64,000 nucleotides of DNA, from the NCBI RefSeq assembly GCF_000725625.1, contig NZ_JOHS01000011.1, positions 62,001 through 126,000 of the forward strand. Reading direction: 5' to 3'. A program made the position numbers and the translations under genes. This stretch comes from Streptomyces sp. NRRL F-6676 (GTDB lineage Bacteria; Actinomycetota; Actinomycetes; Streptomycetales; Streptomycetaceae). Shown piece by piece: positions 35,055-44,194 of the stretch (within the stretch, counting starts at the first letter, position 1; each line of letters opens with the position of its first letter). The notes beneath the pieces are model-generated. The model was given only the letters and a program-made list of their open reading frames with translations, made no database searches and was not told the DNA's origin.

Positions 35055-35704
35055 CCCTCCCCGCAGCCGCCGCCACCGCGGCGCACGCCGCGACGACCGC
35101 CGCCACCGCGGAGACCCACGGGTTCCTCTCCCCGACCGGCGTCGAGATCGCCTTCCTCCTCGTCGGCCTGGTCACCCTCGGCGCCGCCCTGGTCACCGTC
35201 ACCACCCGGCAGCTCGTGCACGCCGCCCTGTGGCTGGTGGTGTCCCTCGGCGGACTCGCCGTCGAGTACCTCCTGCTCACCGCCGAGTTCATCGCCTGGG
35301 TGCAGGTCCTCATCTACGTCGGTTCCGTCGTCGTCCTCCTCCTGTTCGGTCTGATGCTCACCCGCGCCCCCATCGGCCGCTCCCCGGACGCCGACTCCGG
35401 CAACCGCTGGGCCGCGCTCACCGTGGCCGTCGCCGCCGCGGCCGCCCTCGTCTGGGTGGTCGTCGACGCCTTCCGCACCACCTGGGTCGACCTGGACGGC
35501 GCCCCCGCCGGCTCCACCGAGGTCACCGGCGAGGCCCTGTTCCAGAACTGGGTCCTCCCCTTCGAGGCCCTCTCCGTCCTCCTCCTCGCCGCCCTCGTCG
35601 GCGCGATCGTCCTGTCCCGCAAGGCCAAGGCCGACGCCGCCACGCCCCCCGCCGTCCCGGGCGCCCGCGACGGCCGGCGGCGGGCCGAGGAAGGTGTCCG
35701 CTGA
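35051..35704 (+). CDS. nuoJ: NADH-quinone oxidoreductase subunit J
   Basis: 217 aa, GTG start overlapping the nuoI stop. Five membrane spans; the conserved third span [26 protein letters not shown] contains the pi-bulge helix of NuoJ. An Ala/Thr-rich N-terminus of 25 residues precedes the first span. Confidence 0.93.
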   Translation: MTLPAAAATAAHAATTAATAETHGFLSPTGVEIAFLLVGLVTLGAALVTVTTRQLVHAALWLVVSLGGLAVEYLLLTAEFIAWVQVLIYVGSVVVLLLFGLMLTRAPIGRSPDADSGNRWAALTVAVAAAAALVWVVVDAFRTTWVDLDGAPAGSTEVTGEALFQNWVLPFEALSVLLLAALVGAIVLSRKAKADAATPPAVPGARDGRRRAEEGVR

Positions 35705-36159
35705 TGCACCTCGCCTATCCCGCCGTGCTCTCCGCCCTCCTGTTCTGCACCGGCCTGTACGGCGTCCTCGCCCGGCGCAACGCGATCCTGGTCCTGATGT
35801 CGGTCGAGCTGATGCTCAACGCCGTCAACCTCAACCTCGTCGCCTTCGACGTCTGGCTCGACCGCGCCGCCCGCGACCACCTCCACTCCGGCCAGGCCCT
35901 GACCCTGTTCACCATCGCCATCGCCGCCGCCGAGATCGGCATCGGCCTGGCGATCGTCCTCGCCGTGCACCGCAACCGCGGCACCTCCGACATCGACAAG
36001 CTCCGCGACACCGCCGAACTCCCCGGCCCCGACGACCCGTCCGGCGACGACCGGGGCCCCGGCGGAGCCGGCGGGTCCGACGGCGGCCCCGACGGCGACG
36101 ATCACGACAGCGACGGCCCGGCAGCCACCGCGGCCCAGAAGGCTGAGGCCACCGCGTGA
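35704..36159 (+). CDS. nuoK: NADH-quinone oxidoreductase subunit K
   Basis: 151 aa. Three membrane spans with the two key glutamates in [19 protein letters not shown] and [18 protein letters not shown]. The usual length is about 100; the extra 50 C-terminal residues are Gly/Asp-rich ([20 protein letters not shown]) and cytoplasmic or external. TGATG coupling with nuoJ. Confidence 0.94.
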   Translation: MHLAYPAVLSALLFCTGLYGVLARRNAILVLMSVELMLNAVNLNLVAFDVWLDRAARDHLHSGQALTLFTIAIAAAEIGIGLAIVLAVHRNRGTSDIDKLRDTAELPGPDDPSGDDRGPGGAGGSDGGPDGDDHDSDGPAATAAQKAEATA

Positions 36160-38147
36160 CCACGACCACCCTCGCCGTCCTCGTCCCCCTCCTCCCCTTC
36201 CTCGGCGCCGCGGCCGGCCTGCTCCTCGGCCGCACCGCCCCCGCCTTCGTCCGTCCCCTCGCCGTCCTGCCGACCCTCGCGGCGTTCGTCCTGGCCGTAC
36301 TGGTCGCGGCCCGCCAGGGCGGCGACGGCGCGGTCGACGCCGCCACCGAACTCACCCCCACCGGCTCGGTCCCCATCGAGCTCGCCCTGCACATCGACGG
36401 CTTCGCCGCCCTCGTCGCCGTCCTCGTCGGCACCGTCGCCACCTGTGTGCAGCTCTACTCGACCGGCTACCTGCGCCACGACCCGCGCTACCCCTCCTAC
36501 GCCGCCCTCGTCTCCCTCTTCACCTCCGCGATGCTGCTCGTCGTCTACTCCGGCGACCTGATGGTGCTGCTGGTCGGCTGGGAGATCATGGGCATCTGCT
36601 CCTACTTCCTGGTCGGCCACTACTGGGAGACCCCCGAGGCCCGCGCAGCCTCGATCAAGGCCTTCCTGGTGACCAAACTCGGTGACGTCCCCTTCCTCAT
36701 CGGCCTGCTCGCCCTCGCCTCCGACACCGGCTCCTTCCGCCTGACGAAGATCCTCGGCGCCGTCGCACACGGCGGGCTCGACCACCCGACCCTGATCGCC
36801 CTGCTGCTCCTGGCCGGCGTGGCGGGCAAGTCGGCGCAGTTCCCGCTGCACACCTGGCTCCCCGACGCGATGGCCGGTCCCACCCCGGTCTCCGCGCTGA
36901 TCCACGCCGCGACCATGGTCGCCGCCGGCATCTACTTCGTCGCCCGCCTCCTTCCGGTCTTCGAGGCCTCCCGGGCCGCGATGGTCGTCCTCGCCGTCAT
37001 GGCCGCCGTCACCATGGCCGGCTCGGCACTCGCCGCGCTCGCCCAGGACGACATCAAACGCGTCCTCGCCTACTCGACGATCGGCCAGCTCGGCTATCTC
37101 AGCGGCGCCCTCGCCGTCGGCGACCGCGGCGCCGCCGTCTTCCACCTCCTTGCTCACGGCGCCTTCAAGGCGCTCCTCTTCCTCGCCGCCGGCGTCGTCA
37201 TCCACGCCGCCGGCACCAACTCGCTGGCCGCCATGTCCCGCATGGGCAACCTGCGCGCCCGCGTCCCCGACGCCTTCTGGACGATGACCGTGGCGCTGCT
37301 CGCCCTCGCCGCGATCCCGCCGTTCAGCGGCTTCTTCTCCAAGGAGGCCGTCCTCGGCGCCGCCGAGCACGTGGCCACCGGCCACACCGCGCACGCCCCC
37401 GGCGCCGCGGGCTGGATCGTCCTGATCGCCGGCCTGTTCACCGCCCTCCTCACCGGTGCCTACGCCACCCGCCTGTGGCTGCTCGCCTTCCACGGCCGCG
37501 GCACCGAGGCCCCGGACCACGGCCGGCAGCCCGTCGTCATGAACGCCGTGCTGTGGGTGCTCGCCGTCCCCTCCCTCGCCTTCGGCCTCGCCTACGGCGT
37601 GCTGCCCGACTGGTTCGACGGCCGGGACCTGACGCCCACCCTCCAGACCGCCGTCCTCGGCACCGGCCTCGCCCTGGTCGGCGTGGTCGTCACCTACGGC
37701 GCCTGGCGGCACACCAGCGCCCTCGCGGCCCGCACCCCGCTCGGCGCCGTCGCCGCGCACCCCGAGGGCGACGCGGCCGAGGTGGAGGCCGAGGCCATCG
37801 CCAGCCACACCCCCGCCTACGGCGACGTGGCCTCCGCGCCCGACCCGGCGGACCCCGGACGGCTGCTGCTCGGTCCACTGCACCGCCCCGCGGCCGCCGG
37901 CTTCCGCCTCGACGCCGTCTACACGGCGCTCTTCGTCCGCCCCGTCCAGGCCGGCGCACGGCTCGTCCGGTTCCTCGACCGCGCGGTCGTCGACACCTAC
38001 GTCCAGGGCGCGGGCGCCCTGCCCCGCCTGCTGGGCGGTGCCGTACGGCGGGCCCAGACCGGCAATGTGCAGACCTATGTGAGCGCGCTGCTCGCCGGCA
38101 CCGTCGTCCTGACGGTCGCCGCCGTCCTCGTCGCCACGGGAGCGTGA
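36156..38147 (+). CDS. nuoL: NADH-quinone oxidoreductase subunit L
   Basis: 663 aa, GTG start. Antiporter-like subunit with about 16 spans: [22 protein letters not shown] carries the conserved TM5 Glu, [32 protein letters not shown] the TM7 Lys/broken helix 8 region, and [18 protein letters not shown] the following signature. The C-terminal lateral helix region is present ([20 protein letters not shown]). Distal proton-pumping module. Confidence 0.96.
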   Translation: MTTTTLAVLVPLLPFLGAAAGLLLGRTAPAFVRPLAVLPTLAAFVLAVLVAARQGGDGAVDAATELTPTGSVPIELALHIDGFAALVAVLVGTVATCVQLYSTGYLRHDPRYPSYAALVSLFTSAMLLVVYSGDLMVLLVGWEIMGICSYFLVGHYWETPEARAASIKAFLVTKLGDVPFLIGLLALASDTGSFRLTKILGAVAHGGLDHPTLIALLLLAGVAGKSAQFPLHTWLPDAMAGPTPVSALIHAATMVAAGIYFVARLLPVFEASRAAMVVLAVMAAVTMAGSALAALAQDDIKRVLAYSTIGQLGYLSGALAVGDRGAAVFHLLAHGAFKALLFLAAGVVIHAAGTNSLAAMSRMGNLRARVPDAFWTMTVALLALAAIPPFSGFFSKEAVLGAAEHVATGHTAHAPGAAGWIVLIAGLFTALLTGAYATRLWLLAFHGRGTEAPDHGRQPVVMNAVLWVLAVPSLAFGLAYGVLPDWFDGRDLTPTLQTAVLGTGLALVGVVVTYGAWRHTSALAARTPLGAVAAHPEGDAAEVEAEAIASHTPAYGDVASAPDPADPGRLLLGPLHRPAAAGFRLDAVYTALFVRPVQAGARLVRFLDRAVVDTYVQGAGALPRLLGGAVRRAQTGNVQTYVSALLAGTVVLTVAAVLVATGA

Positions 38148-38153
38148 GCAGGC

Positions 38154-39728
38154 GTGATCGATATCAGCGAGTCCGTGATGCAGTTCCTTCTGGCGTTCCT
38201 CGTCGTCGCCCCGCTCCTCGGGGCGCTCGCCGCCCTCCTGCCGGCGCCCCCCGGACTGAAGGGGAAGTCACCCGAGCAGGCCGTGCTGCGGCACGGTGTG
38301 ACCGTGACCGGCGCCGTCCTCATCGCGGCGATCGTCCTCGCGCTCGGCTTCGACCACGACCAGCCGTCGAAGATGCAGGCCACGACCGACATCAGCTGGA
38401 TCCCCGCACTCCACGTGCGCCTCCACCTCGGCGTCGACGGCATCTCCCTCCCCCTTCTGGTCCTGACCGCGCTGCTGACCTTCCTCTGCGCGCTCTACTC
38501 CTACTTCAAGCTGCCCGCGGGCCCGTCCCCGAAGGCGTTCGTCGCCCTGCTGCTCCTGCTCGAGGGCGGCACCCTTGCCACCTTCGCCGTTCTCGACCTG
38601 GTGCTGTTCTTCCTCGCCTTCGAGACCGTGCTCATCCCGATGTATTTCCTCATCGCCCGCTGGGGCGGTGCGGACCGGACCCGGGCCGCCTGGCGCTTCA
38701 TCCTCTACACCCTGCTCGGATCCGTGATCATGCTGCTCGGCCTGCTCCTGATCGGGCTCAAGGCGGGCACGTTCGACATGATGGCACTCGCCACTGACAA
38801 CGGCCGGTCACTCTCCGCATCCGTGCAGGTCATCGCCGTTCTGGCGATCGGGATCGGGCTCGCGGTGAAGACGCCAATGTGGCCGCTGCACAGCTGGCTG
38901 CCCGACGCGCACACCGCCGCGCCCACCGTCGGCTCGGTCCTGCTGGCCGGTGTCCTGCTGAAGATGGGTACGTACGGGTTCGTCCGCATTCTGCTGCCCA
39001 TCGCGCCGCACGGATTCCACACCTTCGCGCCCTACCTCGCCGCCCTCGCCGTCGCCGGGATCATCTACGGCTCCCTGGCCTGCCTCGCGCTGGCCCGGCG
39101 GGGCGCGAAGGGCGATCTCAAGCGCCTGATCGCCTACTCCTCCGTCGGCCACATGGGCTTCGTGCTGCTCGGCATCGCGACCATGACCCCGACCGGCGTC
39201 AACGGCGCCCTCTTCGCCAACATCGCCCACGGCCTCATCACCGGCCTGCTGTTCTTCCTGGTCGGCGGGGTGAAGGACCGCACCGGCACCATCGACCTCG
39301 ACACCCTCGCCAAGGGCGCCGGAGCCGCGCTCTACGGCCGGGCGCCCCGGCTCGGCGGACTGCTCGCCTTCGCCGCCGTCGCCTCCCTCGGCCTGCCCGG
39401 GCTCGCCGGGTTCTGGGGCGAGATGCTCGCGCTGTTCGGGGCGTTCGACCCGGCCGCAGGCCTCAGCCGCCCCGCCTTCCTCACCTTCATGGCGATCGCC
39501 GCGTTCGGCACCCTGCTCACCGCCGGATACATGCTCGTCGTGGTCCGCCGCGTCTGCATGGGCGCCGTACCGCAGGAGGCCCCAGCACTCGCCGACGTCC
39601 ACACGTTCGAGTTCGCGGCCTGGACCCCGCTCGTCGTCCTCACCGTCGTCGCCGGCCTGTGGCCCAAGGCCCTCCTCGGCCTGACCGACCCGGCCGTGCA
39701 GCAGCTCCTCGCAGGAGGCACCCGATGA
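38154..39728 (+). CDS. nuoM: NADH-quinone oxidoreductase subunit M
   Basis: 524 aa, GTG start 7 bp after nuoL. Antiporter-like subunit with about 14 spans: FLAFETVLIPMYFLIARWGG bears the TM5 Glu, VKTPMWPLHSWLPDAHTAAPT the TM7 lysine and HTWLPDAH-like loop, and LKRLIAYSSVGHMGFVLLG the next block. Overlaps nuoN start. Confidence 0.96.
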   Translation: MIDISESVMQFLLAFLVVAPLLGALAALLPAPPGLKGKSPEQAVLRHGVTVTGAVLIAAIVLALGFDHDQPSKMQATTDISWIPALHVRLHLGVDGISLPLLVLTALLTFLCALYSYFKLPAGPSPKAFVALLLLLEGGTLATFAVLDLVLFFLAFETVLIPMYFLIARWGGADRTRAAWRFILYTLLGSVIMLLGLLLIGLKAGTFDMMALATDNGRSLSASVQVIAVLAIGIGLAVKTPMWPLHSWLPDAHTAAPTVGSVLLAGVLLKMGTYGFVRILLPIAPHGFHTFAPYLAALAVAGIIYGSLACLALARRGAKGDLKRLIAYSSVGHMGFVLLGIATMTPTGVNGALFANIAHGLITGLLFFLVGGVKDRTGTIDLDTLAKGAGAALYGRAPRLGGLLAFAAVASLGLPGLAGFWGEMLALFGAFDPAAGLSRPAFLTFMAIAAFGTLLTAGYMLVVVRRVCMGAVPQEAPALADVHTFEFAAWTPLVVLTVVAGLWPKALLGLTDPAVQQLLAGGTR

Positions 39729-41236
39729 GTCCCCTCGCCGCCTCCGCGGTCCAGTCCGTCGACTGGCTCGCGCTCGCGCCCACCGTGCTCACCGCCGCCG
39801 TGGGACTCGTCGTGCTGGTGGCCGACCTCTTCCTCACCGAGTCCAGGAAGCCCCTGCTCGGCTGGGTCTCGGTGGCCGGTCTCGCCGCCGCCGGCCTCCT
39901 GCTGCTGCCCCTCCTGGACGGCGACCGCGCCACCTTCTGCATGAAGGGCTCCACGCGCGCGTGCAGCTACACCGTGGACACCTTCACCCTCGTCATCCAG
40001 TTCCTCGTCCTCGGCGGCGCCCTCCTCGCGGCGCTGCTCTCGGTCACCGCCCTCAAGGACTCCGACCGCGGCCTGCCCGAGGGCGAGTACTGGTTCCTGC
40101 TGCTGTCCTCCGCCGCCGGCGCCGCCCTGCTGCCCGCCTCCCGCGACCTGGCCACCCTCGTCGTCGCCCTGGAGGTCGCCTCCCTGCCCGCGTTCGCCCT
40201 CGTCGGCCTGCGCCACGGCGACCGGAAGTCCTCCGAGGCGGCCCTGAAGTTCTTCCTCTCCTCGGTGACCGCGACGGCCGTCACCCTCATGGGCATCAGC
40301 TTCCTCTACGCCACCACCGGCACCCTCTACCTCACCGAGCTCGCCGGCCGCGTCCAGCACGTCGACGGCCAGTTCCACACCCTCGCCCAGGCCGGCGTCG
40401 TCCTCACCCTGGTCGGCTTCGCCTTCAAGACCGCCGCCGTGCCGTTCCACTTCTGGGTGCCCGACACCTATGTGGGCGCGCCCCTGCCGATCGCCGCCTA
40501 TCTGTCGGTCGTCGGCAAGGCGGTCGGCTTCACCGGCCTCATCCTGGTCACCGTCGTCGCCCTGCCCTCGTACGCCGACGTCTGGGGCCCCGCGCTCGCC
40601 GCCCTCGCCGCGCTCACCATGACCGTCGGCAACGTCGGCGCCCTGCGGCAGAGCGCCACGCGCGCGTACAGCGCGGTACGCCTGCTCGCCTGGTCCTCCG
40701 TCGGCCAGGCCGGCTACCTCCTGGTGCCGATCGCCGCGGCCGCCTACTCCAAGGACACCGACCGCGCCGTCGGCTCGACCGTCGCCTACGCCCTCATGTA
40801 CGCGGCCGTCAACCTCGGCGCCTTCGCCGTCGCCGCCCTCGTCGGCCGCGCCCACGCCCGCAACCGCGTCGCCGACTACCGCGGCCTGTACGCCACCAAC
40901 CCGCTCACCGCGCTGCTGCTGGCCTTCTTCCTGCTCTGCCTGGCCGGACTGCCCCCGGGCGTCATCGGCTTGTTCGCCAAGGTCACCGTGTTCTCCGCGG
41001 CCGTCGACGCGGGCCTCGGCTGGCTCGCCGTCGTCATGGCCGTCAACGTCGTGATCGCCCTCTTCTACTACCTGAAGTGGACGGCGCTGCTCTTCCGCGC
41101 CCCCGACGGCGACCCCGTACGGCACCCGCTGCCGGCCCCGCTCACCGCCGCGCTCGCCCTCACCGGCGTCGTCGGCATCGCCCTGTCCGGCGCCCCCCAG
41201 CTGGTCCTGCGCTTCTCCGACACCGGGCTGTTCTGA
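39725..41236 (+). CDS. nuoN: NADH-quinone oxidoreductase subunit N
   Basis: 503 aa, ATG in the ATGA overlap with nuoM. About 14 spans; LEVASLPAFALVGLRHGDRKSSEAALKFFL and FKTAAVPFHFWVPDTYVGAP are the NuoN signatures. Last gene of the operon. The 169-bp gap to htpX includes only a weak inverted repeat (ACCCGTACGCCACGGGT near 41244), so read-through to htpX is possible. Confidence 0.96.
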   Translation: MSPLAASAVQSVDWLALAPTVLTAAVGLVVLVADLFLTESRKPLLGWVSVAGLAAAGLLLLPLLDGDRATFCMKGSTRACSYTVDTFTLVIQFLVLGGALLAALLSVTALKDSDRGLPEGEYWFLLLSSAAGAALLPASRDLATLVVALEVASLPAFALVGLRHGDRKSSEAALKFFLSSVTATAVTLMGISFLYATTGTLYLTELAGRVQHVDGQFHTLAQAGVVLTLVGFAFKTAAVPFHFWVPDTYVGAPLPIAAYLSVVGKAVGFTGLILVTVVALPSYADVWGPALAALAALTMTVGNVGALRQSATRAYSAVRLLAWSSVGQAGYLLVPIAAAAYSKDTDRAVGSTVAYALMYAAVNLGAFAVAALVGRAHARNRVADYRGLYATNPLTALLLAFFLLCLAGLPPGVIGLFAKVTVFSAAVDAGLGWLAVVMAVNVVIALFYYLKWTALLFRAPDGDPVRHPLPAPLTAALALTGVVGIALSGAPQLVLRFSDTGLF

Positions 41237-41405
41237 CGCGTCACCCGTACGCCACGGGTACGCCCCCGCGCGCACAAGGGAACTCGCCCACCCCGTCTGG
41301 CGTTGACCAGACCGGGAGGATCCACTGAGAAGTGGCGTCAACAGCATCCGTCGACAGCATCCCCAGACAAAGGGTTCCCCTGCCGCACGACTTGGAGGGC
41401 GTACC

Positions 41406-42269
41406 GTGCACCGCCGGCACAACGGGATCAGGACCGCAGTTCTCCTCGGGGGGCTGTCCGCACTCATCATCGTCATCGGCTCGCTCTTCGGGCGCACCGG
41501 CCTGATCGTGGCGGTCCTGGTCGCCCTCGGCACCAACGCGTACGCGTACTGGAACAGCGACAAGCTCGCCCTGCGCGCGATGCGCGCCCGCCCGGTCAGC
41601 GAGTTCGAGGCCCCCGCCCTCTACCGCATGGTGCGCGAACTCTCCACCGAGGCCCGCCAGCCCATGCCCCGCCTGTACATCTCGCCCACCGAGGCCCCCA
41701 ACGCGTTCGCCACCGGCCGCAACCCGCGCAACGCCGCGGTGTGCTGCACCGACGGCATCCTGCGCCTGCTGGACGCACGGGAGCTGCGCGGCGTGATCGG
41801 CCACGAACTGAGCCACGTCTACAACCGCGACATCCTGATCTCCTCCGTCGCGGGCGCCCTCGCCTCCGTGATCATGTTCCTGGTCAACTTCGCCTGGCTG
41901 ATCCCGATCGGCCGCTCCGAGGACGACGACGGACCCGGCCTCCTCGGCATGCTGATGATCATGCTCCTCGGCCCGCTCGCCGCCACCCTCATCCAGCTCG
42001 CCATCAGCCGCTCCCGGGAGTACGAGGCGGACGCCTCCGGCGCCCAGCTCACCGGCGACCCGCTGGCCCTGGCGAGCGCCCTGCGCAAGCTGGAGACGGG
42101 CACCAAGCAGCTCCCGCTGCCGCCCGAGCCGCGCATCGAGACGGCCAGCCATATGATGATCGCCAACCCGTTCCGGCCCGGTCAGGGGCTCTCGAAACTG
42201 TTCTCCACCCATCCGCCGATGGCGGAGCGCATCACCCGACTCGAACAAATGGCAGGTCGACAGCGGTGA
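41406..42269 (+). CDS. htpX: membrane zinc metalloprotease HtpX
   Basis: 287 aa, GTG start. M48 family: zinc motif HELSH at 133-137 in [20 protein letters not shown], third ligand Glu in [16 protein letters not shown]. Two N-terminal spans ([19 protein letters not shown]) and two more after the zinc motif anchor it in the membrane, with the active site facing the cytoplasm. Takes part in membrane protein quality control. Overlaps the next gene by four bases. Confidence 0.95.
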   Translation: MHRRHNGIRTAVLLGGLSALIIVIGSLFGRTGLIVAVLVALGTNAYAYWNSDKLALRAMRARPVSEFEAPALYRMVRELSTEARQPMPRLYISPTEAPNAFATGRNPRNAAVCCTDGILRLLDARELRGVIGHELSHVYNRDILISSVAGALASVIMFLVNFAWLIPIGRSEDDDGPGLLGMLMIMLLGPLAATLIQLAISRSREYEADASGAQLTGDPLALASALRKLETGTKQLPLPPEPRIETASHMMIANPFRPGQGLSKLFSTHPPMAERITRLEQMAGRQR

Positions 42270-42658
42270 AGACCATTCTGAACGTCATCTGGCTGATACT
42301 GAGCGGCTTCTGGCTGTTCCTGGGCTATCTGTTCGCCGGCGTACTGCTCTGCATCACGATCATCGGCATCCCGTTCGGTATAGCGGCGTTCCGTATCGGC
42401 GTCTACGCGCTGTGGCCGTTCGGCTATACGACGGTGGAGCGGCGCGACGCGGGCGCCCCGTCCTGCGTCGGCAACGTGCTGTGGCTGGTGCTCGCCGGCT
42501 GGTGGCTGGCGCTCGCCCACATCGTCACCGGCGTCATGCTGTGCCTCACGATCATCGGGATCCCGTTCGGCATCGCCAACTTCAAGCTCATACCCGTCTC
42601 CCTGGTGCCGCTGGGCCGCGAGATCGTCTGCACGGACCAGCCCTTCGCGACGCGCTGA
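42266..42658 (+). CDS. YccF-domain membrane protein
   Basis: 130 aa, GTG start in the GTGA overlap with htpX. Two copies of the YccF repeat, each a hydrophobic hairpin closed by [10 protein letters not shown] ([16 protein letters not shown] and [16 protein letters not shown]), about 65 residues apart. Four membrane spans. Function of the family unknown; coupling to htpX suggests an envelope role. Confidence 0.88.
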   Translation: MKTILNVIWLILSGFWLFLGYLFAGVLLCITIIGIPFGIAAFRIGVYALWPFGYTTVERRDAGAPSCVGNVLWLVLAGWWLALAHIVTGVMLCLTIIGIPFGIANFKLIPVSLVPLGREIVCTDQPFATR

Positions 42659-42873
42659 CGGCACCCGCACACCGGACGCCGCCGGCACGGGCGACGGCCG
42701 GGCGCCGACTGCAACCGCGGACGCGGCGGAGACCGTCCTCCCCGACAAGAGCACCACGTCGCAGGCACGAGGCGGGAAGACGCAGGGCGGCCCGAGACAA
42801 CCGCACCCGGCCGGGACGCGACTCCACGGCGCGGGCACAGCACAGGCACAGCGCGGAGAGGCAGGCTGAGGGC

Positions 42874-43140
42874 ATGACCATTGTCGGCTGGATCATTCTG
42901 GGGCTGCTGGCGGGAGCCATCGCCAAGTTCCTGCTCCCGGGCAAGGACCCGGGCGGCTTCGTGGGCACCACCCTCATCGGCGTCGCGGGCGCCTTCATCG
43001 GCGGCTGGATCTCCGCCCGGTGGCTGGACCACACGATCACCAAGAACTTCTTCGACAGCGCCACCTGGGCGGCGGCGATCGGCGGCTCCCTGGTGCTGCT
43101 GATCGTCTACCGCATCCTGTTCGGCGACTCCCGCCGCTGA
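42874..43140 (+). CDS. GlsB/YeaQ/YmgE family membrane protein
   Basis: 88 aa with three hydrophobic segments: IVGWIILGLLAGAIAKFLLP, then GGFVGTTLIGVAGAFIGGWI and AAIGGSLVLLIVYRILFG. The Gly-rich transglycosylase-associated (Transgly_assoc) signature is clear. Such proteins accompany stress responses in Gram-positive bacteria; their mechanism is unknown. GGCTGAGGGC precedes the ATG. The 215 bp upstream holds no gene I can support. Confidence 0.88.
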   Translation: MTIVGWIILGLLAGAIAKFLLPGKDPGGFVGTTLIGVAGAFIGGWISARWLDHTITKNFFDSATWAAAIGGSLVLLIVYRILFGDSRR

Positions 43141-43159
43141 GCACGCACGGACCACGCCG

Positions 43160-43195
43160 GAGGGCGGGCACCCCGCGCAGGGGGCGCCCGCCCTC
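43160..43195. terminator. bidirectional terminator hairpin
   Basis: GAGGGCGGGC and GCCCGCCCTC, 10-bp perfect arms with a 16-nt loop, between the GlsB-like gene and convergent yajQ. Confidence 0.65.
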
Positions 43196-43252
43196 TCCCG
43201 GTTCACCGGCGGCCGAAGGCCACCGGCCCTCACCGGCGGCCGAGGATCCGCG

Positions 43253-43741
43253 TCACCGGTAGTTGACGAACTGAAGTGCGAAGTCGAAGTCCCTGCCCTT
43301 GAGGAGGGCGATGACGGCCTGGAGGTCGTCCCGGCTCTTGGAGCTGACGCGCAGCTCGTCACCCTGCACCTGGGCCTTCACGCCCTTGGGCCCCTCGTCA
43401 CGGATGATCTTCGCCACCTTCTTGGCGTTGTCCTGGGAGATGCCCTCCTCGATGGAGGCGAAGATCTTGTACTCCTTGCCGGAGAGCTGCGGCTCGCCGG
43501 CGTCCAGCGCCTTGAGCGAGATCCCGCGCTTGACCAGCTTCGACTGGAAGACGTCGAGGATGGCCTTCACCCGCTCCTCGGAGTTCGCCTGCATCAGGAT
43601 CTTCTCGCCGGACCAGGCGATCGAGGCGCCGACGTTCTTGAAGTCGTAGCGCTGGGAGATCTCCTTGCCGGCCTGGTTGAGGGCGTTGTCGACCTCCTGC
43701 CGCTCGACCTTCGAGACGATGTCGAAACTGGAGTCGGCCAT
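43253..43741 (-). CDS. yajQ: YajQ family nucleotide-binding protein
   Basis: 162 aa, two RRM-like halves. [20 protein letters not shown] at the start, [20 protein letters not shown], and the end [24 protein letters not shown] block [12 protein letters not shown] are the family signature. YajQ proteins bind c-di-GMP in some proteobacteria; the ability is not established for this copy. It is the last chromosomal gene before tRNA-Tyr. Confidence 0.95.
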   Translation of the reverse strand: MADSSFDIVSKVERQEVDNALNQAGKEISQRYDFKNVGASIAWSGEKILMQANSEERVKAILDVFQSKLVKRGISLKALDAGEPQLSGKEYKIFASIEEGISQDNAKKVAKIIRDEGPKGVKAQVQGDELRVSSKSRDDLQAVIALLKGRDFDFALQFVNYR

Positions 43742-43949
43742 GTCCTGTGGCTCCTTGTATCGGGTGGATCGGGGGCGTACGCGACGGTCCCGGCACGCGC
43801 CGCGGACCGGGGCCGCATCCGCATAAGCCTAGTCACCCGAGGCACCCCCGGTACTGATCAACCGAGTGGCGGAGCACCCCCCTGCATCAGGTATCGTTTA
43901 CGTCGTTGCCACGGAGCACCGCACGAGCGGCCTCCACGGCGATCACCCC

Positions 43950-44031
43950 GGCGGTGTGCCCGAGCGGCCAAAGGGAGCAGACTGTAAATCTGCCGGCTCA
44001 GCCTTCCCAGGTTCGAATCCTGGCGCCGCCA
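43950..44031 (+). tRNA. tRNA-Tyr (GTA)
   Basis: 82 nt. The acceptor stem GGCGGTG pairs with CGCCGCC at 44024-44030, discriminator A44031, no encoded CCA. The anticodon arm CAGACTGTAAATCTG carries GTA, a long variable arm follows as expected for bacterial tRNA-Tyr, and the T arm is CCCAGGTTCGAATCCTGG. The 3' part from 43977 onward is the left att core. SLP1 of S. coelicolor is known to integrate in a tRNA-Tyr gene. Confidence 0.95.
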
Positions 44032-44036
44032 CACGA
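43977..44036 (+). repeat. attL core
   Basis: 60 bp identical to 63829-63888, spanning the tRNA-Tyr from within the anticodon arm (GCAGACTGTAAATC) to five bases past the 3' end (CACGA). The left copy completes a functional tRNA. Confidence 0.93.
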
Positions 44037-44040
44037 CCGA

Positions 44041-44082
44041 AAGGGTCTGTGACCAGCAGCAATGCTGATCGCAGACCCTTTC
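44041..44082 (+). terminator. tRNA-Tyr terminator hairpin
   Basis: AAGGGTCTGTGACCAGCA and TGCTGATCGCAGACCCTT pair 16 of 18 with a GCAA loop, followed by TCGT. A perfect version follows attR at 63893. Confidence 0.7.
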
Positions 44083-44164
44083 GTCGTTCCCGGGGAGCAC
44101 GCAGCCCTTTTGAGCGGTATTTCCCGGTGTGTCTCACCCTGACTCGCGTGCTGACCAGCCCGTG

Positions 44165-44183
44165 TGGGGCAGACGTGGGGCAG
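44165..44183. repeat. direct repeats TGGGGCAG, possible integrase arm sites
   Basis: TGGGGCAG at 44165 and again at 44176 (11-bp period), 12 bp from the integrase stop. CGGGGCAG/TGGGGCAG with the same 11-bp period occurs at 63943 and 63954 beyond attR. Confidence 0.5.
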
Positions 44184-44194
44184 CGTCCGGGCCC

